The notes: generated by a model from the letters alone, not told the origin. Counted from the first letter of the stretch, positions 1 to 7,015 are shown. The stretch: DNA of 21,946 nt from JAICLV01 sp036380925 (GCA_036380925.1 DASVDW010000049.1:1-21946), one strand, 5' to 3'. Translations and numbers: made by a program.

Positions 1-1027
1 TCCGCGCCCGGTCGGGGTCCAACAGCAACCCGATCACCGCCCCCGCAACCGCGTCGACGTCGTCGCCGTCGACCACAAAACCGGTCTGCCCGTTCAGCAC
101 GGCGTCCGGGGCGCCACCTGAATTCCCCGCCACCACAGGGATTGCGACCGCCGACGCCTCCAGGTAGACGATGCCCAGCCCTTCGACGTCCAGGCCCTTT
201 CTTCTTGTGCGGCACGGCATCGCGAACACGTCACCGGCGTCGAAGTAGGCGGGCAGTTCCGCCCACGGCACTCCCCCGGTGAACCGGACGGCGGGTCGCA
301 CGCCGACCTCGTCGACCAGCTTCTCGAGCCGTTCGCGGTAGGGCCCGTCCCCGACGACGAGCAGCGTCGCGTCGGGCGCCGCCCGCACAATCGCCGGCAT
401 CGCCTTGATGAGGACGTCCTGACCTTTGCGCGGCACCAAACGAGACACGCACACGACAACGCGCCGTCCGACCAGATCGAGCCGCCGCCGAACGGCCCCG
501 CCACCGGCCCCGGGACGAAAATGCTCGGCGTCGACCGCCGGCGCCAGCCGCTGCAGCTTCGCGGACGACGCGACGGCGCCCGCCAGTCGGCCACGCGTGT
601 AGTCGCCGAGGTAGGTGAGCACGTCGACGTCCGAAGCGATCTTGCGCAGCAACTGGCGTGCCACCGGCAGCTGAGCCCAACCGGCCTCGTGGCCATGTGT
701 CGTCGCGACGATGCGTTTCGCGCCGGCCTTGCGCAGCGTCGGCGCGAGCAGACCGAGCGGCGCGGCGGCTCCGAACCACACGGCGTCGCAACCGTGCTCG
801 CGCAACAACCCGACCGCGCGGCGAGCGACGGCCGGCGTGGGCAGCATGAGCGACGTCGGATGCCGCACCACCTCGAACGGCTGCGCGGCGTCGAACTCGG
901 CGACGCCCTGCCAGCGCGGCGCGTAGACCACGGCATCCGGCAGCCGCGCGGTCACCGCGTGCACGAACGACTGGATGCCACCGGCCCGCGGCGGGAAGTC
1001 GTTCGTCACGACCAATATTCGAGTCAT
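1..1027 (-). CDS. pimB: PimB'-type GDP-mannose-dependent alpha-mannosyltransferase (3' end outside window)
   Basis: GT-B fold family 4 glycosyltransferase. The family moves mannose from GDP-mannose onto phosphatidyl-myo-inositol monomannoside (second step of PIM synthesis) at the inner face of the plasma membrane. The frame opens with ATG at 1027 and stays open for 342 codons to the left edge; family members are about 380 aa, so roughly 40 C-terminal residues are missing. The N-terminus reads MTRILVVTNDFPPRAGGIQ, the PimB' signature with the glycine-rich acceptor loop. VSRLVPRKG marks the start of the nucleotide-sugar domain, followed by an EX7E pair (E282 and E290, in EGLGIVYLE) and a GGAPD loop. 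There is no clear Shine-Dalgarno site; the ATG overlaps the stop of a small upstream ORF (ATGA), suggesting coupled translation. The neighbouring NlpC/P60 and exonuclease genes match the mycobacterial pimB' context. Family assignment is sure; the exact acceptor is inferred from homology. Confidence 0.93.
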   Translation of the reverse strand, partial: MTRILVVTNDFPPRAGGIQSFVHAVTARLPDAVVYAPRWQGVAEFDAAQPFEVVRHPTSLMLPTPAVARRAVGLLREHGCDAVWFGAAAPLGLLAPTLRKAGAKRIVATTHGHEAGWAQLPVARQLLRKIASDVDVLTYLGDYTRGRLAGAVASSAKLQRLAPAVDAEHFRPGAGGGAVRRRLDLVGRRVVVCVSRLVPRKGQDVLIKAMPAIVRAAPDATLLVVGDGPYRERLEKLVDEVGVRPAVRFTGGVPWAELPAYFDAGDVFAMPCRTRRKGLDVEGLGIVYLEASAVAIPVVAGNSGGAPDAVLNGQTGFVVDGDDVDAVAGAVIGLLLDPDRAR

Positions 1028-1113
1028 CGGCGCGACGACGCGTCATCGCGGAAACAATTGCGCGTCAGGGCGCGAATTGTTTCCTTGTTGACCGGGACGA
1101 CGGTGCTGCTCAT
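1024..1113 (-). CDS. possible 29-codon leader ORF coupled to pimB'
   Basis: Unrecognised short ORF. It starts at ATG 1113 and reads MSSTVVPVNKETIRALTRNC followed by FRDDASSRR. Its TGA stop (1026-1024) overlaps the pimB' ATG (1027-1025) as ATGA, the usual mark of translational coupling. Third codon positions are mostly G or C, except where it crosses the AT-rich dyad at 1050-1084. There is no Shine-Dalgarno site, but a TACGAT hexamer (1126-1121, minus strand) lies 7 nt upstream of the ATG, the geometry of a leaderless actinobacterial transcript. It could be a leader peptide that sets pimB' translation, a tiny protein, or chance. I know of no family for it. Confidence 0.4.
   Translation of the reverse strand: MSSTVVPVNKETIRALTRNCFRDDASSRR
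1050..1084. repeat. AT-rich inverted repeat just upstream of pimB'
   Basis: GGAAACAATT (1050-1059) and AATTGTTTCC (1075-1084) are perfect 10-bp arms. Inside them CGCG (1061-1064) pairs with CGCG (1071-1074), leaving one bulged G (1060) and a 6-nt loop. The AT-rich arms stand out in this GC-rich DNA. The dyad lies 23 bp upstream of the pimB' start, inside the possible leader ORF, and no U-run follows on either strand. It could be a repressor operator, a leader-RNA hairpin or a U-less terminator; the sequence alone does not decide. Confidence 0.6.
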
Positions 1114-1140
1114 GGCGCTGATCGTAGGGGCCGGACAACG

Positions 1141-1176
1141 ATGGCCGGCCACGACATCGGGGTCGTAGCCGGCCAT
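1141..1176 (-). terminator. strong hairpin terminator of the NlpC/P60 gene
   Basis: A 15-nt arm at 1141-1155 pairs with 1162-1176 across a 6-nt loop. The only imperfection is C:A if read as plus-strand RNA, but it becomes a G.U wobble in minus-strand RNA, so the helix is continuous only on the strand that transcribes the NlpC/P60 gene. It lies 29 bp past that gene's stop. No long U-tract follows, as is common for actinobacterial terminators. Confidence 0.7.
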
Positions 1177-1205
1177 CACCCGGGCAGGGCTGATTCAGTT
1201 GGAGT

Positions 1206-2369
1206 TCAGGGGCGGGACGCGCCCGCGTAGTCGTGCCGGTAACCGAAGTCGGTGATGCGCACGGTGGTGCCGGTGTAGGGGGCCTCGATCATCTTGCCGC
1301 CGCCGATGTAGATGCCGTCGTGGTGGATCGGATGTCCGAAGAACACCAGGTCGCCTGGCTGCAATTGCGAGCGAGCGACATGGCGGGTCGACGCGTACTG
1401 GGCCGCCGCGTTGTGCGGCAGCGACACCCCGGCGGCCTGCCAGGAGCGCATCGTCAGCCCCGAGCAGTCGAAGGAGTTCGGGCCGGCGCCGCCGTAGCGG
1501 TACGGCTTGCCGAGTTGGGCGTAGGCGTACCGCAGCGCGGCCGCAGCCCGACCGTCGGCTCCGACGTTCACCGCAACCGGTGCGGCCGCCACCTTCGGCG
1601 ACGACGCCGGCGCCTTCTTCGGCGCCACCTTGGGCAGCGCCACTCGAATCAGCGAACGATTCGCCCGCGCCTGCGCCGCGGCCTGCGCGGCCGCCGCGGC
1701 CTGCGCGGCCTTGGCGGCCTTAGCGGCAGCCCGGGCGTTGTCGGCCGCGATCTGCGCCTGGCTCGCCTTGAGCAACGCCTCTTGCTGTTCGACCATGGCG
1801 TCGAGCACCTGCTGCTGCTTCTTCAGCGAGGCCTGCAACGCCTGGATTCGCTTGCTCTGCTGCGTCGCGACCGCCTGAGTCTGCGCCAGCGTGTTGCGGG
1901 CCGCCGTGGCGTTGCGCAACTCGCCGGCACGCTGTTCGGCGAGCATGGCCAAGATCCCGGCGCGCTGCATCGCCACCTCGGGCTGGCCCGTGACGAACAG
2001 CTCGTGGAACGAGTCGAAGTCCCCGTACTCGTATGCGGCGCTGGCGACCCGCGCGACCTGCGTCCTCGTCGCGTCAACCGCGACCTGGGCCTTCTTGATC
2101 GCCGCCTTGTCAGCGGCGAGTTGACGCTGCGCGGCGTCGAGCTTGGCCTGAGCGGCGTTGAACTGCTCGCTGAGGATCTCCGCCCGGTCGGATAGCGTCT
2201 GCAGCTGCTTTTGCGCCTGCGCCGCGGTCAGTTTCGGATCGGCGTGCGCTGACGACGGCAGCAGCGACACGGCAAGACCCGCGGTCGCCACCGCGACAAC
2301 CGCGCGGAAGAGCAGTCGGGGGAAAGCCCCGCGAGAACCACCAACCGCCGCAAAGCGAGAAGACGCCAC
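1206..2369 (-). CDS. secreted NlpC/P60 peptidoglycan hydrolase with N-terminal coiled coil
   Basis: Cell-wall endopeptidase of the RipA/PcsB type, expected to cut stem peptides of peptidoglycan outside the membrane. It has 387 aa. Residues 1-43 form a signal peptide (arginines, a hydrophobic stretch, cleavage near SAHA-DP). Residues about 48-215 are a heptad-rich coiled coil ending in a very Ala/Lys/Gln-rich stretch, then an Ala/Pro/Val linker. The NlpC/P60 domain fills about 275-387: Cys302 in FDCSGL, His350 in HHDGIYIG and Glu362 in MIEAP give a Cys-His-Glu triad as in RipA. The GTG start at 2369 is supported by AAGGAG about 11 nt upstream and by the signal peptide that follows. The 5' leader carries a c-di-AMP riboswitch, so control by cell-wall/osmotic signalling is expected. 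In M. tuberculosis an NlpC/P60 gene (Rv2190c) sits at the same place. Confidence 0.93.
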   Translation of the reverse strand: MASSRFAAVGGSRGAFPRLLFRAVVAVATAGLAVSLLPSSAHADPKLTAAQAQKQLQTLSDRAEILSEQFNAAQAKLDAAQRQLAADKAAIKKAQVAVDATRTQVARVASAAYEYGDFDSFHELFVTGQPEVAMQRAGILAMLAEQRAGELRNATAARNTLAQTQAVATQQSKRIQALQASLKKQQQVLDAMVEQQEALLKASQAQIAADNARAAAKAAKAAQAAAAAQAAAQARANRSLIRVALPKVAPKKAPASSPKVAAAPVAVNVGADGRAAAALRYAYAQLGKPYRYGGAGPNSFDCSGLTMRSWQAAGVSLPHNAAAQYASTRHVARSQLQPGDLVFFGHPIHHDGIYIGGGKMIEAPYTGTTVRITDFGYRHDYAGASRP

Positions 2370-2388
2370 GCGGGCGATCTCCTTCTTC

Positions 2389-2535
2389 CTCGGCGCCTAC
2401 CGAGTTAGCTGACGGGTTCGGGCGGGAAGTTCGCCCTACGGCATTGGCGGAAAGGCTCTGGCGAGCCGACCCGCCGCCGATTCACCCCAGGGGAAGGTGG
2501 GTCCCCGGCTCCGCCTTTCGGCGGACTCGGCGCAA
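2389..2535 (-). promoter_or_regulatory. c-di-AMP riboswitch (ydaO/yuaA type)
   Basis: Read on the minus strand, the leader carries the hallmark blocks of the ydaO class: GGGGACCC, then TGGGGTGAATC, then GTAGGGCGAAC, then CCCGAACCCGTCAGCTAACT. In actinobacteria this class typically sits before secreted cell-wall hydrolase genes such as rpf and nlpC, which fits here. The likely P1 stem is CCGAGT (2530-2525) with ACTCGG (2405-2400), enclosing a CCGCC-GAAA-GGCGG hairpin near the 5' side. The 3' strand of P1 can instead pair with CCGAG at 2393-2389, just before the ribosome-binding site, so ligand binding and expression would compete for the same bases. In known members c-di-AMP turns expression off. 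The class is sure; exact edges are approximate. Confidence 0.93.
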
Positions 2536-2582
2536 GCACCCGCTGCCGCTCTTTCACGACTTCTGACGGTTGCCCGCGCAGC

Positions 2583-2610
2583 AGGCTACCAGTCCGTGCC
2601 CAGAGCGCAA
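2583..2610 (-). promoter_or_regulatory. likely promoter of the riboswitch-NlpC/P60 transcript
   Basis: On the minus strand TTGCGC (2610-2605) and TAGCCT (2588-2583) are separated by 16 bp. Transcription would start near 2576, about 45 nt before the riboswitch P1 stem, which is a sensible distance. The stretch 2600-2660 is clearly richer in A/T than its surroundings. Nothing else was recognised between 2561 and 2722. Confidence 0.45.
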
Positions 2611-2722
2611 TCATTTCGCAACATTGTGTCGGTTAAGAATTCGCAATCACGGTCGAATAGGTCGGGATCACGTCACCGAGGCTGTCCGATGGCCAGACGA
2701 ACCGCCGCGGCCGCTGCCACTC

Positions 2723-2923
2723 TCACGAGGCGGCGCGGGTGACCAGCCGGAGCGGGGGCACCAGGCCGTGGTCGGCAAGCGTGTTGATCGCCGCCTGCTC
2801 GACAGCGTCGAACTCGACGACGTCGACGTCGACCTCGACCGGCGGGGAGCCCAGCAACACGGTGACGACGCAGTCAGCGCACGCGGCGCCCTTGACGGCG
2901 CAGCTGTCGCAATCGATCAGCAT
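2723..2923 (-). CDS. small conserved actinobacterial protein with paired CxxC motifs
   Basis: A 66-aa protein of unknown function. Start ATG 2923 follows a good GAGGAGAG ribosome-binding site. The N-terminus has Cys5-x2-Cys8 and Cys15-x2-Cys18 (CDSCAVKGAACADC), then a hydrophobic VVTVLLG strand, an acidic Val/Asp-rich stretch and the C-terminal LVPPLRLV. I recall the same pattern (C-x2-C, CADCVVTVLLG, GLVPPLRLV) in short hypothetical proteins of other actinobacteria. Four cysteines in two CxxC pairs suggest a zinc knuckle or redox/Fe-S site; this is inference. It is divergent from the exonuclease gene and upstream of the riboswitch-controlled hydrolase on the same strand. Confidence 0.8.
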   Translation of the reverse strand: MLIDCDSCAVKGAACADCVVTVLLGSPPVEVDVDVVEFDAVEQAAINTLADHGLVPPLRLVTRAAS

Positions 2924-3052
2924 GGCGTTCTCTCCTCTGCTCTCAACTGCGGACGACGTTAGGCGCCGGCGCCGACAAAACCGGCTGCGCCGAAAACGCG
3001 TCGCCCTGGCGCGCGTTCGGAGTGGCTCCAACGAACTGTCCGCGCTCGCGCC

Positions 3053-3058
3053 TACCGT
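3053..3058 (+). promoter_or_regulatory. -10 element of a leaderless promoter
   Basis: TACCGT ends 8 nt before the GTG at 3067, which places the transcription start at or next to the start codon. There is no Shine-Dalgarno sequence before this gene. A -35 element is not recognisable. Confidence 0.45.
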
Positions 3059-3066
3059 CACGGGCT

Positions 3067-4854
3067 GTGACCGCACTCGCCGAGCTGTCCGGGCAGCTCT
3101 CGATCGACGAGCTCGGCGTGCCGTTGCGCGAGGTCACCTTCGTCGTCGTCGACTTGGAGACCACCGGCGGCTCCCCCGCCACCTGCGGCATCACCGAGAT
3201 CGGGGCGGTCAAGGTGCGCGGTGGCGAGGTGCTCGGTGAGCTGCAAACCCTGGTCAACCCAGGAGAGCCGATCCCACCGTTCATCGCGGTGCTCACCGGC
3301 ATCACGAACGCGATGGTGGCGAGCGCGCCTCGCGTCGACACGGTGCTCCCGGCGTTCCTGGAGTTCGCCCGCGGCTGCGTGCTGGTCGCGCACAACGCGC
3401 CGTTCGACGTCGGATTCTTGAAAGCGGCCGCCCATCAACTCGGCGTCGAGTGGCCGGGCTTCGACTCCGTCGACACCGCCCGGCTGGCCCGCCGCGTGCT
3501 GACCCGCGACGAGGCGCCCGACTGCAAGCTGGCCACCCTCGCCCGCGTGCTGCGCGCGACCGTGCGACCGACGCACCGCGCCCTCGACGACGCGCGCGCC
3601 ACCGTCGACGTGCTGCACGTCTTGATCGAACGGCTGGCCGGCTTCGCGGTGCACTCGTACGAGGAGCTGCGCACGTTCAGCGGCCAGGTCACACCGCAGC
3701 AGCGCAAGAAGCGCCATCTCGCCGACGCGCTCCCCCACTTGCCCGGGGTCTACCAGTTCCGCGACCAGCGTGGCCGGGTGCTTTACGTAGGCAAGGCCAA
3801 AGACCTCAAGACCAGGGTGCGCAACTACTTCACGTCGTCCGAGATGAGGCAACGGGTCATCGAGATGGTGGCCATCGCCCACGACGTCGTACCGATCGTG
3901 TGCGCCACCGACCTCGAGGCGCAGGTGCGCGAGCTGCGGCTGATCGCCGAGCACAAGCCGCCGTACAACAAGCGGTCGAAGTTCCCCGAGCGCGCCACGT
4001 GGGTGAAGCTCACCGTGGAGCCGTTCCCCCGGTTGTCGATGGTCCGCGAGACCAAGGCCGACGGCGCGAGCTACCTCGGCCCGTTCTCGTCGCGTCGCGC
4101 CGCCGAGTCGGCCGTCGAGGCGTTGCACGAGGCAGTCCCCTTGCGGCAATGCCGCACCCGGCTCAGCCCGCGTCGTCCGAGCCCTGCCTGCGTGCTCGCC
4201 GAGCTCGACCGGTGCGGCGCGCCGTGCGAGGGCCGGCAATCCGTCGACGAGTACGCCGAGTTGGCCGCGAGGGTGCGCACGGCGATCGAATCCGACCCGC
4301 GCGCGGTCGTGAAATCGCTGCTGCGCCGAATCGAGCTGCTCGCCGACGTGGAGCGGTTCGAGGACGCCGCGCAAAGCCGCGACCGGCTCGCCGCGTTCGT
4401 GCGGGCGGCGGCGCGCGGCCAGCGGTTGGCCGCGTTGGCGCAATGCCCGCAGGTGGTCGCCGCCCGGATACGGCCCGACAACGGCTACGAGATCGCGGTG
4501 ATTCGGCACGGCCGGCTCGCCGCCGCGGGCGTCGCCCCGCCCGGCGCGGCTCCGCGCCCGTACCTCGACGCCCTGGTCGCGACGGCGGAGACCGTCGTCC
4601 ACGACGGCAGCGGGCCGGTCGCGTGCGCGAGCGCCGAGGAGATGGAATGCGTGTTGCGCTGGCTTGAGACGCCCGGCACCCGGTTGGTCGACGTGGCAGG
4701 CACCTGGAGCTGCCCGGCGCACGGCGCCGGCGGTCAGCGAGCCCTGCTCGACTTCGACCTCGCCGACGCGGTCGACCCGTTCGCCGACCGCCGCGCGCTG
4801 CGACCGGTGCACCAACCGGCGCGAGCAGGCGCGGCCGAGCGAGCAAGTGCTTAG
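3067..4854 (+). CDS. DEDDh 3'-5' exonuclease fused to UvrC-like GIY-YIG nuclease
   Basis: A two-nuclease fusion of 595 aa, the actinobacterial type seen in M. tuberculosis Rv2191. Residues about 20-190 are a DnaQ-like DEDDh exonuclease: D29 and E31 in DLETTG, D114 in AHNAPFD, and H170/D175 in HRALDDA. Residues about 222-305 form a UvrC/Cho-type GIY-YIG domain (GVY at 227, YVG at 240, R250). A cysteine-bearing segment (CVLAELDRCGAPCEG) and a UVR-like helix pair (about 420-455) follow, as in the UvrC N-terminal half. The UvrC RNase H-like endonuclease and HhH domains are absent, so 3'-side incision of the Cho type plus end trimming is the likely chemistry, probably in DNA repair. The start is taken as GTG 3067 because MTALAELSGQ fits the family and TACCGT lies just upstream; longer starts lack support. 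It ends 8 bp before the MgtC-like gene. Confidence 0.9.
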   Translation: MTALAELSGQLSIDELGVPLREVTFVVVDLETTGGSPATCGITEIGAVKVRGGEVLGELQTLVNPGEPIPPFIAVLTGITNAMVASAPRVDTVLPAFLEFARGCVLVAHNAPFDVGFLKAAAHQLGVEWPGFDSVDTARLARRVLTRDEAPDCKLATLARVLRATVRPTHRALDDARATVDVLHVLIERLAGFAVHSYEELRTFSGQVTPQQRKKRHLADALPHLPGVYQFRDQRGRVLYVGKAKDLKTRVRNYFTSSEMRQRVIEMVAIAHDVVPIVCATDLEAQVRELRLIAEHKPPYNKRSKFPERATWVKLTVEPFPRLSMVRETKADGASYLGPFSSRRAAESAVEALHEAVPLRQCRTRLSPRRPSPACVLAELDRCGAPCEGRQSVDEYAELAARVRTAIESDPRAVVKSLLRRIELLADVERFEDAAQSRDRLAAFVRAAARGQRLAALAQCPQVVAARIRPDNGYEIAVIRHGRLAAAGVAPPGAAPRPYLDALVATAETVVHDGSGPVACASAEEMECVLRWLETPGTRLVDVAGTWSCPAHGAGGQRALLDFDLADAVDPFADRRALRPVHQPARAGAAERASA

Positions 4855-4862
4855 GTATCCAC

Positions 4863-5621
4863 GTGAGTGTCGAGGCTTTCGGTCAGCCGGTCGGCCAAAG
4901 CTGGACCCAGATCGCCGACTTCGCCATCGCCTTCGGCCTGTCCGCGTTGATCGGCCTCGAGCGCGAGATCAAGCAGAAGGCCGCCGGCATTCGCACCTAC
5001 ACCGTCGTCGGCGTCGGCGCCGCGCTGTTCATGCTGGTGAGCAAGTACGGCTTCACCGACGTGCTGCAGGAGGGCCGGGTCACGCTCGACCCGTCTCGAG
5101 TGGCCGCGCAAATCGTGTCAGGCTTGGGTTTCATCGGCGGCGGCATCATCTTCGTCCGGCGCGACGTCGTGCGCGGGCTGACCACGGCGGCCAGCATCTG
5201 GCTGACCGCTGCGGTCGGCGCGGCGGCGGCGGGCGGGCTGCCGATACTCGCCGTCGCCGGCACCGGGGCCTATTTCATCGCGATCCTCGGGCTGCCGGTC
5301 TGCTCGCGCTTCGTCGCCCGCCTGGTGGGCACCGACCGACCGGTGCTGCAGGTCAGCTATCTCGACGGGCGAGGGCTGTTGCGCGACGTCCTCGAAGCGG
5401 TCACGCAGGCGGGCTTCAGCGTCGCGCGGATCACCACGACGCATCAAGCCCATGCCCGTGAGGCGGGGCGGCCGCCCGACGGCCAGGTCGGCCCGCCGGA
5501 CCGCTCGGTCGCCGTCCAGATCTTGCTCGACGGGCGCGGCAACGTCGACGCGCTGGCCACGGTGATCAGCGAGCTGCCCGGGGTGCTGAACGTGCACGTC
5601 GGCGGCGAGCAGGAGGATTAG
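4863..5621 (+). CDS. MgtC/SapB family membrane protein
   Basis: A 252-aa inner-membrane protein. The N-terminal 150 residues carry the MgtC signatures: GLEREIKQKAAGIRTYT, VVGVGAALFML, AAQIVSGLGFIGGGIIFV and VRGLTTAASIWLTAAVG, spread over about five membrane segments. The C-terminal 90 residues form a soluble ACT-like domain (VLQVSYLDGRGLLRDVLEAV, ending in ELPGVLNVHVGG). MgtC proteins are linked to growth at low magnesium, acid tolerance and survival inside host cells; their precise activity is debated and transport is not proven. Start is GTG 4863; no strong ribosome-binding site, but it lies 8 bp after the exonuclease stop and so is probably cotranscribed. Thirteen bp separate it from the downstream Lrp-like gene. 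Confidence 0.9.
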   Translation: MSVEAFGQPVGQSWTQIADFAIAFGLSALIGLEREIKQKAAGIRTYTVVGVGAALFMLVSKYGFTDVLQEGRVTLDPSRVAAQIVSGLGFIGGGIIFVRRDVVRGLTTAASIWLTAAVGAAAAGGLPILAVAGTGAYFIAILGLPVCSRFVARLVGTDRPVLQVSYLDGRGLLRDVLEAVTQAGFSVARITTTHQAHAREAGRPPDGQVGPPDRSVAVQILLDGRGNVDALATVISELPGVLNVHVGGEQED

Positions 5622-5634
5622 CACGAGGATTAGG

Positions 5635-5928
5635 GTGTCGGCTGTGATCACCGCCATCGTGCTTGTGAAGACCGCCGTCGACCGGGTCGGCGAGGTCGCC
5701 GAATCGATCGCCGACCTGCCGAGCGTCACCGAGGTGTACTCGGTGACCGGCGAGTTCGACCTCGTCGCCATCGTGCGGGTGCGGGCGCACGACGAGTTGG
5801 CGCAGGCGATCCCGGGCCAGCTCAACAAGGTCGACGGCGTCGTCTCCACCGAGACCCACATCGCGTTTCGCACCTACTCGCGGCACGACCTGGAGTCGGC
5901 GTTCTCGCTGGGGCTCGACGCCTCCTAG
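5635..5928 (+). CDS. stand-alone Lrp/AsnC ligand-binding (RAM) domain protein
   Basis: A 97-aa protein containing only the effector-binding half of an Lrp/AsnC regulator, with no DNA-binding helix-turn-helix. The sequence shows the alpha/beta RAM pattern: ITAIVLVKTAVDRVGEVAE, LPSVTEVYSVTGEFDLVAIVRV, then a C-terminal THIAFRTYSRHDLESAF. Such proteins form dimers or octamers and may bind amino acids or partner regulators. GTG 5635 is preferred because GAGG lies about 6 nt upstream; GTG 5644 (MITAIVLVKT) is an alternative and matches the usual N-terminus. It follows the MgtC-like gene closely and ends 7 bp from the convergent trpD stop. Confidence 0.88.
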   Translation: MSAVITAIVLVKTAVDRVGEVAESIADLPSVTEVYSVTGEFDLVAIVRVRAHDELAQAIPGQLNKVDGVVSTETHIAFRTYSRHDLESAFSLGLDAS

Positions 5929-5935
5929 CGGCGGG

Positions 5936-7012
5936 CTACCCCTCGGCCGGGCGGCGGGCCAGCTGGCTCGCGTCGATCCACTCCTCGAGCTTCGCGGTCG
6001 CCGCGCCCTCGTCGATGGCCGCCGCGCACCGGGCCATCGCCGCCCGAAGCTGGTCGGTCAACCCGTCGGCGTCCGGCCCTTCGAAGGCGACGACGCCCGC
6101 GGCCGCGTTCAACACCACGGTGTCGCGCACCGCGCCGCGCTCACCGGCGAACACCGCGCGGGCGACCTTCGCGTTGAAAGCGGCGTCCGCGCCCTTCAAA
6201 TCCTGCGGCGCGGCAAGGGAAATCCCGAGCTGTGCCGGATCGATGACGGCGGCTCGCACCGCGCCGTCGCGCACCACCCACACCTGCGACGTCGTGGTCG
6301 TGGTGAGCTCGTCGAGGCCGTCGTCGCCGCGGAACACCAACGCGCGGTTGCCGCGCTTCGCCAACGCCGCGGCCACCACCGGCGCCATCCGCGCGTCGGC
6401 GACGCCGACCGCGTTGGACGTCGGGCGCGCCGGGTTGGTAAGCGGGCCCAAGAAGTTGAAGACCGTCGGGACGCCGAGCTCGCGCCGCGGCGCGGCGGTG
6501 AACCTAAACGCGGGGTGGAACACCGGCGCGAAGCAAAAGCCGATGTTGACCTGGGCGACGCAGTTCGCCACGCCCTCGCCGTTCAAGTCGATGGCCACCC
6601 CGAGCTCTTCGAGCAGATCGGCGGAGCCGCAGGACGACGAGGCGGCGCGGTTGCCGTGCTTGGCCACCCGGGCGCCGGTCGCGGCGGCCACGATCGCCGC
6701 CATGGTCGAGACGTTCACGGTGTGCGCGCGATCGCCGCCGCTGCCGACGATGTCAAGCGCATTCCCCACATCGGGCACCGGGTTGGCGAGTTCGACCATG
6801 GTGGCGGCCAGGCCGTTGACCTCGTCAGCGGTCTCGCCCTTGGCGCGCAGCGAGACGGCGAATCCGGCCACCTGGGCCGGCGTCGCCTCGCCGGTCATGA
6901 TGTCGTGCATCGCCCAGGCGGTGTCCGCCCCCGACAGATGCTCCCCGCGCAGCAGCGCGCTGAGCAGCTCCGGCCAGCTCCGCGCGACGGCCTCGGCAGC
7001 GGGGTCGGACAT
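5936..7012 (-). CDS. trpD: anthranilate phosphoribosyltransferase
   Basis: Second step of tryptophan synthesis in the cytosol: anthranilate plus PRPP gives N-(5'-phosphoribosyl)-anthranilate and pyrophosphate. 358 aa, near the usual 345-370. Family motifs are intact: the PRPP loop GSGGD (90-94) followed by HTVNVSTMAA, KHGNRAASS (118-126) that contacts anthranilate, and FNFLGPLTNPARP. ATG 7012 opens 3 nt after the stop of the receiver-domain gene, so the two are one transcript. No other trp gene is in the window; a trpD isolated beside ctaE is the arrangement in M. tuberculosis (Rv2192c) and Streptomyces. Confidence 0.96.
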   Translation of the reverse strand: MSDPAAEAVARSWPELLSALLRGEHLSGADTAWAMHDIMTGEATPAQVAGFAVSLRAKGETADEVNGLAATMVELANPVPDVGNALDIVGSGGDRAHTVNVSTMAAIVAAATGARVAKHGNRAASSSCGSADLLEELGVAIDLNGEGVANCVAQVNIGFCFAPVFHPAFRFTAAPRRELGVPTVFNFLGPLTNPARPTSNAVGVADARMAPVVAAALAKRGNRALVFRGDDGLDELTTTTTSQVWVVRDGAVRAAVIDPAQLGISLAAPQDLKGADAAFNAKVARAVFAGERGAVRDTVVLNAAAGVVAFEGPDADGLTDQLRAAMARCAAAIDEGAATAKLEEWIDASQLARRPAEG

Positions 7013-7015
7013 CGG

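Noticed and set aside
94..1046. Two overlapping minus-strand frames inside pimB'
   Set aside because: The third frame gives the unmistakable PimB' sequence; these two are Arg-rich shadows.
1680..1735. Tandem repeat within the NlpC/P60 gene
   Set aside because: It is an Ala/Lys/Gln-rich coiled-coil coding stretch with imperfect GCC-type codon repetition, not an independent element.
3058..4815. Very long open frame on the minus strand opposite the exonuclease gene
   Set aside because: It mirrors the codon pattern of the real gene, has no recognisable domain and is rich in Arg/Gly/His as antisense frames of high-GC genes are.
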